A DNA stretch of 64,000 bases from Oscillospiraceae bacterium Zagget12 (GTDB taxonomy: Bacteria > Bacillota > Clostridia > UBA1381), in assembly GCA_001941225.1 (NCBI GenBank), contig MSHM01000032.1, forward strand, positions 1 through 64,000. Direction: 5' to 3'. The position numbers were made by a program, and so were the translations under genes. Below are positions 39,356 to 48,080 of this stretch, one piece after another. Numbering within the stretch: the first letter of the stretch is position 1; the number at the start of each line of letters is the position of its first letter. The notes beneath the pieces are model-generated. The model worked only from the letters and a program-made list of their open reading frames with translations, made no database searches and was not told where the DNA came from.

Positions 39356-40672
39356 ATGGACGCGCTTAACAGTCATGTTAATCAAATAAACGCGCTGCTG
39401 GAAAGATACGGGGTGCGTTTCGGTATTTATAAGAACGGGGTGTTTAAAGAGCAGCTGTTTCCGTTTGACCCGATACCGAGAATTATTGAAAAGGACGAGT
39501 TTGAAAAAATCGAGCGCGGACTAAAGCAGCGTGTAACCGCGCTTAATATGTTCATCGCGGACGTGTACGGCGACAAGAAGATAATCAAGGACAAGGTAAT
39601 ACCGCCTGAGTTTGTCTATTCCTCGTCGGGATATATGGCGGAGTGCGACGGCGTAAAAACACCAAAGGGCATCGCGAGCCACATATCGGGCATCGGCCTT
39701 GTGCAGGCAAAGGACGGCGAGTGGTACATACTTGAGGATAATCTGCGAATCCCGTCCGGAGCGTCATATCCGCTTATCGCGAGGGATCTGTGCCGAAAGG
39801 CGAGTCCGTCCACTTTCCGTGACCACGCCGTGGCGGATAACCGCGATTATGTGCGCCTTCTGCGCGATACGATGGACTATGTAAACACAGGCGGACTTAA
39901 CGTCATTCTCACTCCCGGACGCTATAATGCGGCGTTCTTCGAACATTCGTATCTTGCCGAGAGAACCGGAGCTGTGCTGGTTTCAAGCAATGAGCTTGTG
40001 GTGGAGAACAACATCGTATATTTGAATACCGCATTGGGCAAGCAGCGTGTCGGCGCGGTATACCGCCGTATTTCCGACGAGTATCTCGATCCGCTCGCGT
40101 TTAACGAGGAATCGCTTATAGGCGTGCCTAATCTTTACGACGCGTTCAAGAGTGGCAATGTCGTGATTTTGAATGCGCCCGGAAACGGCGTCGCGGACGA
40201 TAAGGGCATATATTATTTTGTTCCAAAAATGGTTAAGTATTACTTGGGCGAGGAGTGCATAACCAACAACGCGCCCACATATCTGCCGTATTACGAGGAG
40301 GATATGAAGTATGTGCTCGATAAATTCGACAGCCTTGTAATAAAGGACGTCGCCGAGGCGGGCGGCTACGGAGTTGTATTCGGCAGCTCACTAACCTCGG
40401 AAAAGAAAGCGGAATTTATAGAAATGCTGAAAAGCGAGCCGCGCCGTTTTATCGCTCAGGAGGTAATCGACTTCCTCGATTTGGATATACTTGACGAGGA
40501 CGGCAAAACACCGGTGCCGCGAAAGGCGGATTTGAGAGCGTTTGTCTTGTCGGGCAAAACGACGGAGGTATGGAAGAGCGGACTTACAAGATTTTCGCGT
40601 AATTCCGACTCATTTATAGTGAATTCATCACAAGGAGGAGGTTTCAAGGACACATGGGTACTGTCACGGTAG
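39356..40672 (+). CDS. Circularly permuted ATP-grasp protein (COG2308-like)
   Basis: VTALNMFIADVYGDKKIIKDKVIPPEFVYSS, GWYILEDNLRIPSGASYPL-type, AFFEHSYLAERTGAVLVSSNELVV, VIKDVAEAGGYGVVFGS. Confidence 0.9.
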   Translation: MDALNSHVNQINALLERYGVRFGIYKNGVFKEQLFPFDPIPRIIEKDEFEKIERGLKQRVTALNMFIADVYGDKKIIKDKVIPPEFVYSSSGYMAECDGVKTPKGIASHISGIGLVQAKDGEWYILEDNLRIPSGASYPLIARDLCRKASPSTFRDHAVADNRDYVRLLRDTMDYVNTGGLNVILTPGRYNAAFFEHSYLAERTGAVLVSSNELVVENNIVYLNTALGKQRVGAVYRRISDEYLDPLAFNEESLIGVPNLYDAFKSGNVVILNAPGNGVADDKGIYYFVPKMVKYYLGEECITNNAPTYLPYYEEDMKYVLDKFDSLVIKDVAEAGGYGVVFGSSLTSEKKAEFIEMLKSEPRRFIAQEVIDFLDLDILDEDGKTPVPRKADLRAFVLSGKTTEVWKSGLTRFSRNSDSFIVNSSQGGGFKDTWVLSR

Positions 40673-41316
40673 AAAGACTTGATAATTTATTTTGGCTCGG
40701 AAGATATATAGAGCGCGTATATCAGACGATACAGCTTTATATGGACGGCTATGACCGTATGATTGATGAGGACGGCGCGTATTACAATGAAATATGTGAG
40801 CAGCTCGGAATTCCGAATATATATGAATCAAGCGAGGATTTTATAAAGAGCTTTGGTTTTGACGAAAATAACGCGTCCTCGATTATATCGAACGCGTATA
40901 GGGCATACGACAACGCTATGGTAATACGCGATGAGATTTCAACAAAAACACTCGCGTATATTCATCTTGTAATAGCCAATCTCGAAAAGGCGAAAACGAG
41001 CGGTTCGCCTATGCTTGAGCTGCAAAGCGTTTTGGATAATATACTCGCGTTTTGGGGCTGTCTTGACGACGAGGTTGACGAGGAATCGACAAGAAACGCG
41101 GTCAAGGTGGGCAAGAGAATAGAGAGGCTTGACCTGTATCTGCGCGCGAAAAAGCCGCGCGAGGAGCTTGTGCGCGAAACCGACCGCCTGGAGCATCGTG
41201 TAAAGACCACGAACTTAAAGTATAACAAAGCGGCGTTAAAGCACGTTTCCGCCTTGATTGAGGACGAGCCGATAGACTACAGGGAGGCGCTTTCAAAAGC
41301 GATGATGATAATATAA
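40654..41316 (+). CDS. Alpha-E domain protein (COG2307/DUF403-like)
   Basis: VTVERLDNLFWLGRYIERVYQTIQLYMDGYDRMID; overlaps the ATP-grasp gene. Confidence 0.87.
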   Translation: MGTVTVERLDNLFWLGRYIERVYQTIQLYMDGYDRMIDEDGAYYNEICEQLGIPNIYESSEDFIKSFGFDENNASSIISNAYRAYDNAMVIRDEISTKTLAYIHLVIANLEKAKTSGSPMLELQSVLDNILAFWGCLDDEVDEESTRNAVKVGKRIERLDLYLRAKKPREELVRETDRLEHRVKTTNLKYNKAALKHVSALIEDEPIDYREALSKAMMII

Positions 41317-41319
41317 AAT

Positions 41320-42108
41320 ATGTTTTTAAAATTTTCGTATGATATGCGGATTGATTTTTCCTCGCCGGTTTACAATAACCGCTACAAGATAAAATATATG
41401 CCGTATGATACGCTGCGGCAAAGGATAATAAGCGCCGAGCTTTGCGTAAAGCCGGACAATGACGGGTACTGGGACAGCGACCGTTTCGGGAATAAAATCC
41501 TGTGCGGCACTGTCGCGGGCGCGCATACATCGTTTTCGGTGTCTTTAAGAGGCATAGCCGAAACGGGACTTGCCGTAAACGAGCATTACGACAACGACAC
41601 GGATATATTTACCGTGCAATCGGCATATACAAAGCCGGGAAAAGAAATTAAATATTTGTATGAAAAACTTTGCAAAGGTGCGCCGAAAAGCCGTTATGAT
41701 AGGGTTATGCACTTCATGAACGGTCTTTTTCGTGTCTTTAATTATGTGCCGCGCGCCACGACCGTCAAAACGACGGCGGAGGAGGCATTGCGCCTTCGCA
41801 AGGGCGTGTGCCAGGATTACGCGCATATTATGATTTCTCTTCTGCGTCTTGACGGAATACCCGCAAGGTACGTTGTGGGTATGATGATAGGCGAGGGCGC
41901 GAGCCACGCTTGGGTAGAGGTCAATCTAAACGGTTATTGGTACGGTATTGACCCGACAAACAATCTGCTTACAGATGATTTTTATATAAAGATTTCGCAC
42001 GGCAGGGATTACCGTGACTGCGTTGTGTCAAAGGGTGTGTTTACGGGCGCGGCGGCGCAGACGCAGAGCGTTTACGCGCGTGTTATAAAAATTAAGCGCC
42101 CGCGATAA
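41320..42108 (+). CDS. Transglutaminase-like cysteine protease family protein
   Basis: TAEEALRLRKGVCQDYAHIMISLLRLDGIPARYVVGMM...SHAWVEVNLNGYWYGIDPTN catalytic Cys/His/Asp blocks. Confidence 0.92.
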   Translation: MFLKFSYDMRIDFSSPVYNNRYKIKYMPYDTLRQRIISAELCVKPDNDGYWDSDRFGNKILCGTVAGAHTSFSVSLRGIAETGLAVNEHYDNDTDIFTVQSAYTKPGKEIKYLYEKLCKGAPKSRYDRVMHFMNGLFRVFNYVPRATTVKTTAEEALRLRKGVCQDYAHIMISLLRLDGIPARYVVGMMIGEGASHAWVEVNLNGYWYGIDPTNNLLTDDFYIKISHGRDYRDCVVSKGVFTGAAAQTQSVYARVIKIKRPR

Positions 42109-42132
42109 ATTTTTAGGAAAGGATATGAATAT

Positions 42133-43077
42133 ATGGTAGAAACAGTTGCGTCGGTTGAATTGCCGATAAATGAAAAGCTGGAAATAAGAAAACAAAGAAT
42201 TGTTCCCGTTTCGCCGCTTAACGGCAGTGAAAAGCGCATAAGCGTGGTTACGGGAACGCACGGCGATGAGCTTGAGGGACAGTATGTCTGCTACGAGCTT
42301 GCGCGTAGAATAAATGAAAATATAGGTGATTTAAAGGGTATAGTCGATATATATCCGGCGCTAAATCCGTTGGGAATAGACTCGATAACGCGCGGTATCC
42401 CGGGATTTGATTTGGATATGAACAGAATTTTCCCCGGCTCAAACGACGGCTCAATGGCTGAGTATACCGCGGCAAAGATTGTCGGCGACCTGAAAGGCTC
42501 GGCGGCGTGTATAGATATTCACGCGTCGAATATTTTCCTTACGGAAATACCTCAGATACGCATCTCGGAGGAAACCGCACCGACTCTTGTGCCGCTTGCA
42601 AAGAAGATGAATGTGGATTTCATCTGGGTGCACGGCGCGGCGACGGTGCTTGAGGCAACACTGGCACATTCGTTAAACAGCGTCGGGACTCCAACGCTTG
42701 TTGTGGAAATGGGCGTGGGTATGAGAATTACCAAGGCATACGGCGATAAAATCACCGACGGCATTTTCTGTTTAATGGAAGAGCTCGGCATTTGGGACGG
42801 CGAGGTGATAGAGCCTACGGAGCCGATTATATCAAGCAATCCCGATGACGTAAGCTTTATAAACGCTCCCGTGTCCGGCATATTCCTGCCCGATACGGCT
42901 CACTGCACGATGGTTAAAAAGGGCGATAAAATAGGAAGAATAGTCGATCCGCTCCACTCGGCGGTGCTTGAGGAAATAACAGCGCCCTGCGACGGTCTTG
43001 TGTTTACTATACGCGAATATCCCGTGGTTGACGAAGGCTCGCTTATAGCGCGAATATTGGGAGGTGTGTGCCGATGA
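42133..43077 (+). CDS. M14-family metallopeptidase (succinylglutamate desuccinylase/aspartoacylase-like)
   Basis: VVTGTHGDELEGQYVCYEL, GFDLDMNRIFPG, ACIDIHAS, TLVVEMGVG. Confidence 0.87.
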   Translation: MVETVASVELPINEKLEIRKQRIVPVSPLNGSEKRISVVTGTHGDELEGQYVCYELARRINENIGDLKGIVDIYPALNPLGIDSITRGIPGFDLDMNRIFPGSNDGSMAEYTAAKIVGDLKGSAACIDIHASNIFLTEIPQIRISEETAPTLVPLAKKMNVDFIWVHGAATVLEATLAHSLNSVGTPTLVVEMGVGMRITKAYGDKITDGIFCLMEELGIWDGEVIEPTEPIISSNPDDVSFINAPVSGIFLPDTAHCTMVKKGDKIGRIVDPLHSAVLEEITAPCDGLVFTIREYPVVDEGSLIARILGGVCR

Positions 43078-44003
43078 AAAAAACAACAGTTTATGAATTA
43101 AGAACACTCTACCGCGACAATATGCGCGTTACGGGTATGGAGTTCGGCAGCGGCGAAAAGTCCGCCGTTATTGTCGGCGGCATACGCGGAAACGAGGTAC
43201 AGCAGGTGTTCACCTGTGCTATGCTTGTAAAAAAGCTCAAGGAGCTTGAGGCGGACGGCAGAATTAACGCGGGAAAATCCATACTTGTGGTGCCGGTTAT
43301 AAATTCATATTCTATGAATATTGAGAAACGCTTTTGGTCTACCGATAATACCGATATAAATCGAATGTTCCCGGGATATGACAAGGGTGAAACAACGCAG
43401 AGAATTGCGGCGGGCGTGTTTAACGCCGTCACGGGCTACAAGTACGGAGTGCATTTCGCGAGCAATTACATACCCGGAAGATTTGTGCCTCATATACGAA
43501 TTATGAAAACCGGCTGGGAGGACGCGGAAACGGCAAAGGATTTCGGACTGCCGTATGTGGTAATGCGCGACCCGCGCCCGTATGACACGACAACGCTCCA
43601 TTATAATTGGCAGATATGGGAAACAAAGGCATACTCGCTGTTTACAAACCAAACCGAGAGCATAGATCCGGACGGCGCGGACGAGGCGGTAAAAGCGGTG
43701 CTGAATTTCTTAAACGCGCGCGGTATTATACGCTTTGATAACCATAGAGGATATATTTCGTCTTTCATCGAGGAAAAGGATATGGTAAGTGTGAAGTCAA
43801 ATACCGCCGGCATTTTCAGATGCTTTTCGGATACGCTTAAAACCGTAAAGCGCGGTCAGGCGCTGGCGGAAATACTCGACCCGCTCGACGGCTCGGTAAA
43901 GGCGGAGGTTAAATCACCGGTTGACGGCACGGTGTTCTTTACCCAGGAAAAATCGTTTGCCCACGCAAACGCGGTATTGTTTAAAATAATTCCGTCGCTT
44001 TAG
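43074..44003 (+). CDS. M14-family metallopeptidase (AstE/AspA-like), tandem paralogue
   Basis: VIVGGIRGNEVQQVFTCAML, STDNTDINRMFPGYD, C-terminal lipoyl-like DPLDGSVKAEVKSPVDGTVFF; overlaps the previous gene (GTG 43068 is an alternative start). Confidence 0.82.
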   Translation: MKKTTVYELRTLYRDNMRVTGMEFGSGEKSAVIVGGIRGNEVQQVFTCAMLVKKLKELEADGRINAGKSILVVPVINSYSMNIEKRFWSTDNTDINRMFPGYDKGETTQRIAAGVFNAVTGYKYGVHFASNYIPGRFVPHIRIMKTGWEDAETAKDFGLPYVVMRDPRPYDTTTLHYNWQIWETKAYSLFTNQTESIDPDGADEAVKAVLNFLNARGIIRFDNHRGYISSFIEEKDMVSVKSNTAGIFRCFSDTLKTVKRGQALAEILDPLDGSVKAEVKSPVDGTVFFTQEKSFAHANAVLFKIIPSL

Positions 44004-44038
44004 AAATTTTTAGCAATCATAGATTCATTTTTAACAGC

Positions 44039-44069
44039 AAAACAGCCGTCACGCGGTAACGGCTGTTTT
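44039..44069. terminator. Bidirectional rho-independent terminator
   Basis: aaaacagccgt-cacgcggta-acggctgtttt between convergent genes. Confidence 0.85.
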
Positions 44070-44672
44070 GTTATTTTTTGCTTTTTTCTTGTGTTTTTTG
44101 CATTTTAAATGGGTATCGGGCGTTAAATGACCTATTTCTATCTCAAAACACTCCTCAAGCTCGTCAAGACCGTCAATGCTGTAATCCTCAAGTATGCGAA
44201 CAAGCACCTCGGCGCAGGCGTAAGCATCGTCGTATGCTTGATGATGGTGGAAGTGTATTCCGAGAGCCTCACAAAGATTATTGAGCTTGTGGCTTTTAAG
44301 CTCGGGATATGCTTTTTGCGACAGCTTAACGGTGCATAAATAGTCGAAGGTGGGAAACGGTATATTAAAATGCTCCAGCGTCGCACAAAGCGCGCCCACG
44401 TCGAAATCGGCATTATGCGCCACAACCGTTTTGTTTTCAAGATACGGCTTTATCATGGGCCAATATTCGGCAAAGGTAGGCTTGTCGATAACCATATTAG
44501 GCGTTATGCCGTGTATGCGTATATTATAATCATTAAACTCAAACGGTTCGGGTTTTATCAGAATTTCTATCCTGTCGGTTACAATATTATTTTCCACCAC
44601 ACACAGTCCAAGACTGCAAACGCTTGTATAATTTGAGGTGGCTGTTTCAAAGTCTATAGCAACAAAATCCAT
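44049..44672 (-). CDS. 3'-5' exonuclease (DnaQ/PolC epsilon-like DEDDh)
   Basis: MDFVAIDFETATSNYTSVCSLGLCVV, VVAHNADFDVGALCATL, HHHQAYDDAYACAEVLV; start placed at 44672. Confidence 0.9.
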   Translation of the reverse strand: MDFVAIDFETATSNYTSVCSLGLCVVENNIVTDRIEILIKPEPFEFNDYNIRIHGITPNMVIDKPTFAEYWPMIKPYLENKTVVAHNADFDVGALCATLEHFNIPFPTFDYLCTVKLSQKAYPELKSHKLNNLCEALGIHFHHHQAYDDAYACAEVLVRILEDYSIDGLDELEECFEIEIGHLTPDTHLKCKKHKKKAKNNKTAVTA

Positions 44673-44674
44673 AT

Positions 44675-44818
44675 TAATCTCCATTCTGCCGCCTTGCGGC
44701 AGCACAAAACATAACGTGGAAAAGAAACAAGCGGATTAGTATTATGAGGAGTGTAGTCGTATGCGTATACGTCAAGCTCCGAATAATGCTGAGATGCGCA
44801 GTTTATTTTTCGCGTTAT
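44675..44818 (-). repeat. Dispersed ~144-bp element, copy 2 (inverted relative to copy 1)
   Basis: Reverse complement aligns gaplessly with 28733-28877; gctgcc-GCAA-ggcggc hairpin and GGAG RBS retained. Confidence 0.9.
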
Positions 44819-44821
44819 CTT

Positions 44822-44850
44822 ATTATACAACTTTTTTTGCACATTGTCAA
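44822..44850 (-). promoter_or_regulatory. Promoter immediately upstream of element copy 2
   Basis: Minus strand TTGACA-17 nt-TATAAT; transcription would begin at or near the element's 5' end. Confidence 0.85.
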
Positions 44851-44875
44851 AGGATATAGCTGTAACTTAAAAAAA

Positions 44876-44911
44876 TCCCGCATAACGGCTCAGCCGTCAT
44901 ACGGGAGATTT
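44876..44911 (-). terminator. Rho-independent terminator of the PspA operon
   Basis: tcccg cat acggctcagccgt cat acggga flanked by A/T runs. Confidence 0.75.
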
Positions 44912-45949
44912 TTATTTGTACTTATTTTCCAAATCGGTGAGCTCGGGGTCATCGTCGGAAAGAGTATGAATGTCTGCGTTTAGAATATCCGCCGTCTGCT
45001 GTGCCTCAAGGTTTTTCTGCTCCTTATATTTTTTCCACCAAGTAAAAGCAAGTAAAGCGAGTATAACAACCGCCGCGCATATTACGACATACACGACTGT
45101 CGGCACCGTTTTGCTCATAATTCTGTCCGCCGCGTCGCTGAACGCGTCGGCGAACATTTCCTCGTCGCTCTTGTCCGAAACAAAGTAAGAGTCGATATAA
45201 TCGAGCAAAATATCGCAAGCCTCATCGTCCATTACCGTTTTCGCCTGCGCGCCGCATACGTACCACATATTGTAATCAACGCCGCCGTCAAGACAATGAA
45301 ACAAGAGAAGAATATGTCCCTCGTCCGGGCAAAGCTCATCGTAAAGCTCCGACGCGTATGTTTCCATATCCGATGATGTAGGCGACTGAGTTCCGTTTAC
45401 GGTATCGGTGATGTAAAGCAGAGGGTGAACGCCTGTTTTGCTGTAAAAGTCTTTTAATCCCTTGTTGAGAGTGGTTGAATTTCTGATCCAACCCAATTCG
45501 TCAACATAAAAATCCGTGCTCGTGGTATACTGCGAATCCAGCTTTGTGCGGCTGACAGTTGACTGCGTGATGCTTGAATTTGACGCAAGCGACGCCGTAA
45601 TGCTGCTTATCGAAAATACCGCGATCAGTAAAATCAAAATTATCATTACAATGCTTAATGAGCAGCCCGGCATACAGCCCGTGCGCGGACGGCGCGGTCC
45701 GAACCCGCCGTAACGCGGATAAGGTGCGCGCGGAGGAGGATAACTACCTCTCGGAGGAGGACCTCCGAAACCGCCTCTTCCGCCGGAAAATCCGCCTCTC
45801 GGCGCAGAGCCTCTGCCTATGGGCGAAGAACCTCTGCCCATAGATGAGCCGCCTCTTCCGCCTGATGACATTCTTCCGCCCGATGAGCGTGAGGACGAAG
45901 AGGAATGACCGCCGGACGATCTGCCGCCGCCACTACTTCCGCGTCCCAT
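44912..45949 (-). CDS. Membrane protein with Gly/Ser/Arg-rich N-terminus and TPM-like extracytoplasmic region
   Basis: MGRGSSGGGRSSGGHSSSSSRSSGGRMSSGGRGG..., TM SIVMIILILLIAVFSI, central soluble region, second TM TVVYVVICAAVVILALLAF. Confidence 0.8.
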   Translation of the reverse strand: MGRGSSGGGRSSGGHSSSSSRSSGGRMSSGGRGGSSMGRGSSPIGRGSAPRGGFSGGRGGFGGPPPRGSYPPPRAPYPRYGGFGPRRPRTGCMPGCSLSIVMIILILLIAVFSISSITASLASNSSITQSTVSRTKLDSQYTTSTDFYVDELGWIRNSTTLNKGLKDFYSKTGVHPLLYITDTVNGTQSPTSSDMETYASELYDELCPDEGHILLLFHCLDGGVDYNMWYVCGAQAKTVMDDEACDILLDYIDSYFVSDKSDEEMFADAFSDAADRIMSKTVPTVVYVVICAAVVILALLAFTWWKKYKEQKNLEAQQTADILNADIHTLSDDDPELTDLENKYK

Positions 45950-45951
45950 AA

Positions 45952-46629
45952 TTACAGTCCCATCTCAGCCTTTATACGAGCAAGCTCGTCATCTGCGGAC
46001 TGAGAATTGATACCCGAATATCTTGCCTCGGCTGTAGCCGTTTCGTCCTCCGGAGAGGTGTTAAGCTCATTCATAGCATTCGCCTCGTCCAATTCGCGCT
46101 GAGCCTTTTCCTCCATAGCGGCAAAAGCGCCCATAGTGCCGCCGATTTTATCGCTCATTGCGCTCATTTCGTTTACTTTTTTCTGAGTTTTCGCTACGGA
46201 CATCTGACCTTTTACATTGTTGCGGCGAATCTTAAGCGCGGCTATGTCGTTTGTCAGCTTGTCGTGCATTTTACGCATATTTTCCGCGTTTAAATGAGCG
46301 GTGTCGTATGTCTTTTGCAATGTTACCAGACCCGCCTCAAGCTCCTGTTTCTTTGTAATAAATATTTTAGCGTCATCGTCATTTCCCGCCGCGATTGCTT
46401 TTTTGGTCAAATCCTGATAATGAGCAATATTTTCGGCAGCCGCGTCAAGGGCTCTCTTTGCTCTGGTTTCCTCAGCCATAACTGAGGCTGTTTCCTTCTT
46501 TACCTCCGCCAAATCCTCCATTGCGCTGCGCAGATATTGGTCAACCATTTTTTCTGGGTTCTCGCACTTGTCGATAAGAGCGTTTACGTTTGCGGATAAA
46601 ATATCCGAAACTCTTGATAAAATTCCCAT
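45952..46629 (-). CDS. PspA/IM30 family protein
   Basis: MGILSRVSDILSANVNALIDKCENPEKMVDQYLRSAMEDLAEVKKETASVMAEE coiled coil. Confidence 0.93.
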   Translation of the reverse strand: MGILSRVSDILSANVNALIDKCENPEKMVDQYLRSAMEDLAEVKKETASVMAEETRAKRALDAAAENIAHYQDLTKKAIAAGNDDDAKIFITKKQELEAGLVTLQKTYDTAHLNAENMRKMHDKLTNDIAALKIRRNNVKGQMSVAKTQKKVNEMSAMSDKIGGTMGAFAAMEEKAQRELDEANAMNELNTSPEDETATAEARYSGINSQSADDELARIKAEMGL

Positions 46630-46728
46630 TTTTAATAATCTCCTTTCGATTTATTTATTCTGATAATTATAACACAAATTTAATTTTATGTCCATATAAA
46701 TATCTTTACATTTTATACACAAAACCGA

Positions 46729-47889
46729 TTACATAATTACCGGCGATGTTTTAAAATCCATACCGCCCATACGCTTTTGCGGATTCGGCGCGCACAGCGC
46801 GGCAATATCCGTCGCGCGTATATCAAGCTCAAATTGCGGACTTTGCCGTTTAAAATCGGCAGCCTTTGTTATTATCGGAACGGAGCATACCTTTTTTGCG
46901 CGCTTTAAAATATCCGCTCCGGTTTTGTTCATTCCCAATACTCTTATATATTCGGGCGACGGAGAGTATATGTCTTTTGTGAAGTCGAGGAGCGAGGCTA
47001 AAAGTATGCGCCGAATCTTGCTCATTGTATAACACTTGCTTTTAACCGCGTCGGCAAGTGAAACAAAATTATCGTTTTCCATAGCGGCTTTAATAATTCT
47101 GTTTTCCAGACCCTCGGTCATTTCGCTTATATTTGTAAGGTCGCCGCTTTTTGCGCCGCGCAGCTTGGATATAACCGCGCAGTCGAGTCTTGACAGGGAA
47201 TATGGCATATTTTCGGATATTTCCGATAAGTCGTAGGGTATAAGAGCGGAAATATCCTCATTATCAGCAATCATCTCGCGAATTTTGGACGCGGAGGCAA
47301 TATTGCCGCGTATAAGAGTGTCGTGGTGACCCGCCGCGCGGCGCTCTATCGTTACGGGTGTTATATTGCTGCCCGTTCTTATAATAGCGCGAATGTATTC
47401 CACGGCAAGTATATTGTTCGGCTGCGATAAAAGCCGTGAATCAATTAATCCGTCATACGCCTTTGAAATCGCCGCGGGATAGCAGAGCCCGTCCGAAATA
47501 TATTTCTTTATTTTATCGGAAATACGCGTTTCCTCATTTTCCATAATCTGCGCCGTTTGCCGGAGCTGCGATATATCGCCGCTTTCCGAGCCGAACGCGA
47601 TGCTGTCTATCACGCCGAGAGCATTCATTATGCCAACCGCGCCCGAGGCAAAATTGGGAGCGGCATTTAAAGCATAACAGGCAGGAAGTTCTATAACAAG
47701 GTCAACTCCGCACATAAGCGCGGTTTTTGCTCGCGTCCACTTATCCGTTACGGCGACATCGCCGCGCTGTACAAAGCTGCCGCTCATAACGGCGACAACC
47801 GCATCGGAACGCTTTTTTATTTCGTCAATCTGATATTTATGCCCGTTATGGAAAATATTATATTCCGCCGTAATGCCCGTTATCATCAA
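46729..47889 (-). CDS. tmcAL: tRNA(Met) cytidine acetate ligase-like nucleotidyltransferase
   Basis: GITAEYNIFHNGHKYQI, AVMSGSFVQRGDVAVTDKWTRA, YALNAAPNFASGAVGIMNALGVIDSIAFGSESGD. Confidence 0.92.
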   Translation of the reverse strand: MMITGITAEYNIFHNGHKYQIDEIKKRSDAVVAVMSGSFVQRGDVAVTDKWTRAKTALMCGVDLVIELPACYALNAAPNFASGAVGIMNALGVIDSIAFGSESGDISQLRQTAQIMENEETRISDKIKKYISDGLCYPAAISKAYDGLIDSRLLSQPNNILAVEYIRAIIRTGSNITPVTIERRAAGHHDTLIRGNIASASKIREMIADNEDISALIPYDLSEISENMPYSLSRLDCAVISKLRGAKSGDLTNISEMTEGLENRIIKAAMENDNFVSLADAVKSKCYTMSKIRRILLASLLDFTKDIYSPSPEYIRVLGMNKTGADILKRAKKVCSVPIITKAADFKRQSPQFELDIRATDIAALCAPNPQKRMGGMDFKTSPVIM

Positions 47890-47996
47890 ATCACCTCACA
47901 ATAATTATATAACAAAATTGAATATTTAACAAGTCCGGTGCAAAAAATAGATGTAATCTTTGCGTAGAATAATTTGGTATAAATTATTAAAACCTA

Positions 47997-48025
47997 TTGA
48001 CAAAGTAGGACATATAAAGTAAAAT
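47997..48025 (+). promoter_or_regulatory. Promoter for nifS-nifU
   Basis: TTGACA-17 nt-TAAAAT. Confidence 0.7.
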
Positions 48026-48080
48026 ATAAATGAACAGTTATTCAAGTGTTCAAGTTTAAGAAATTACGGGAGATGATATT

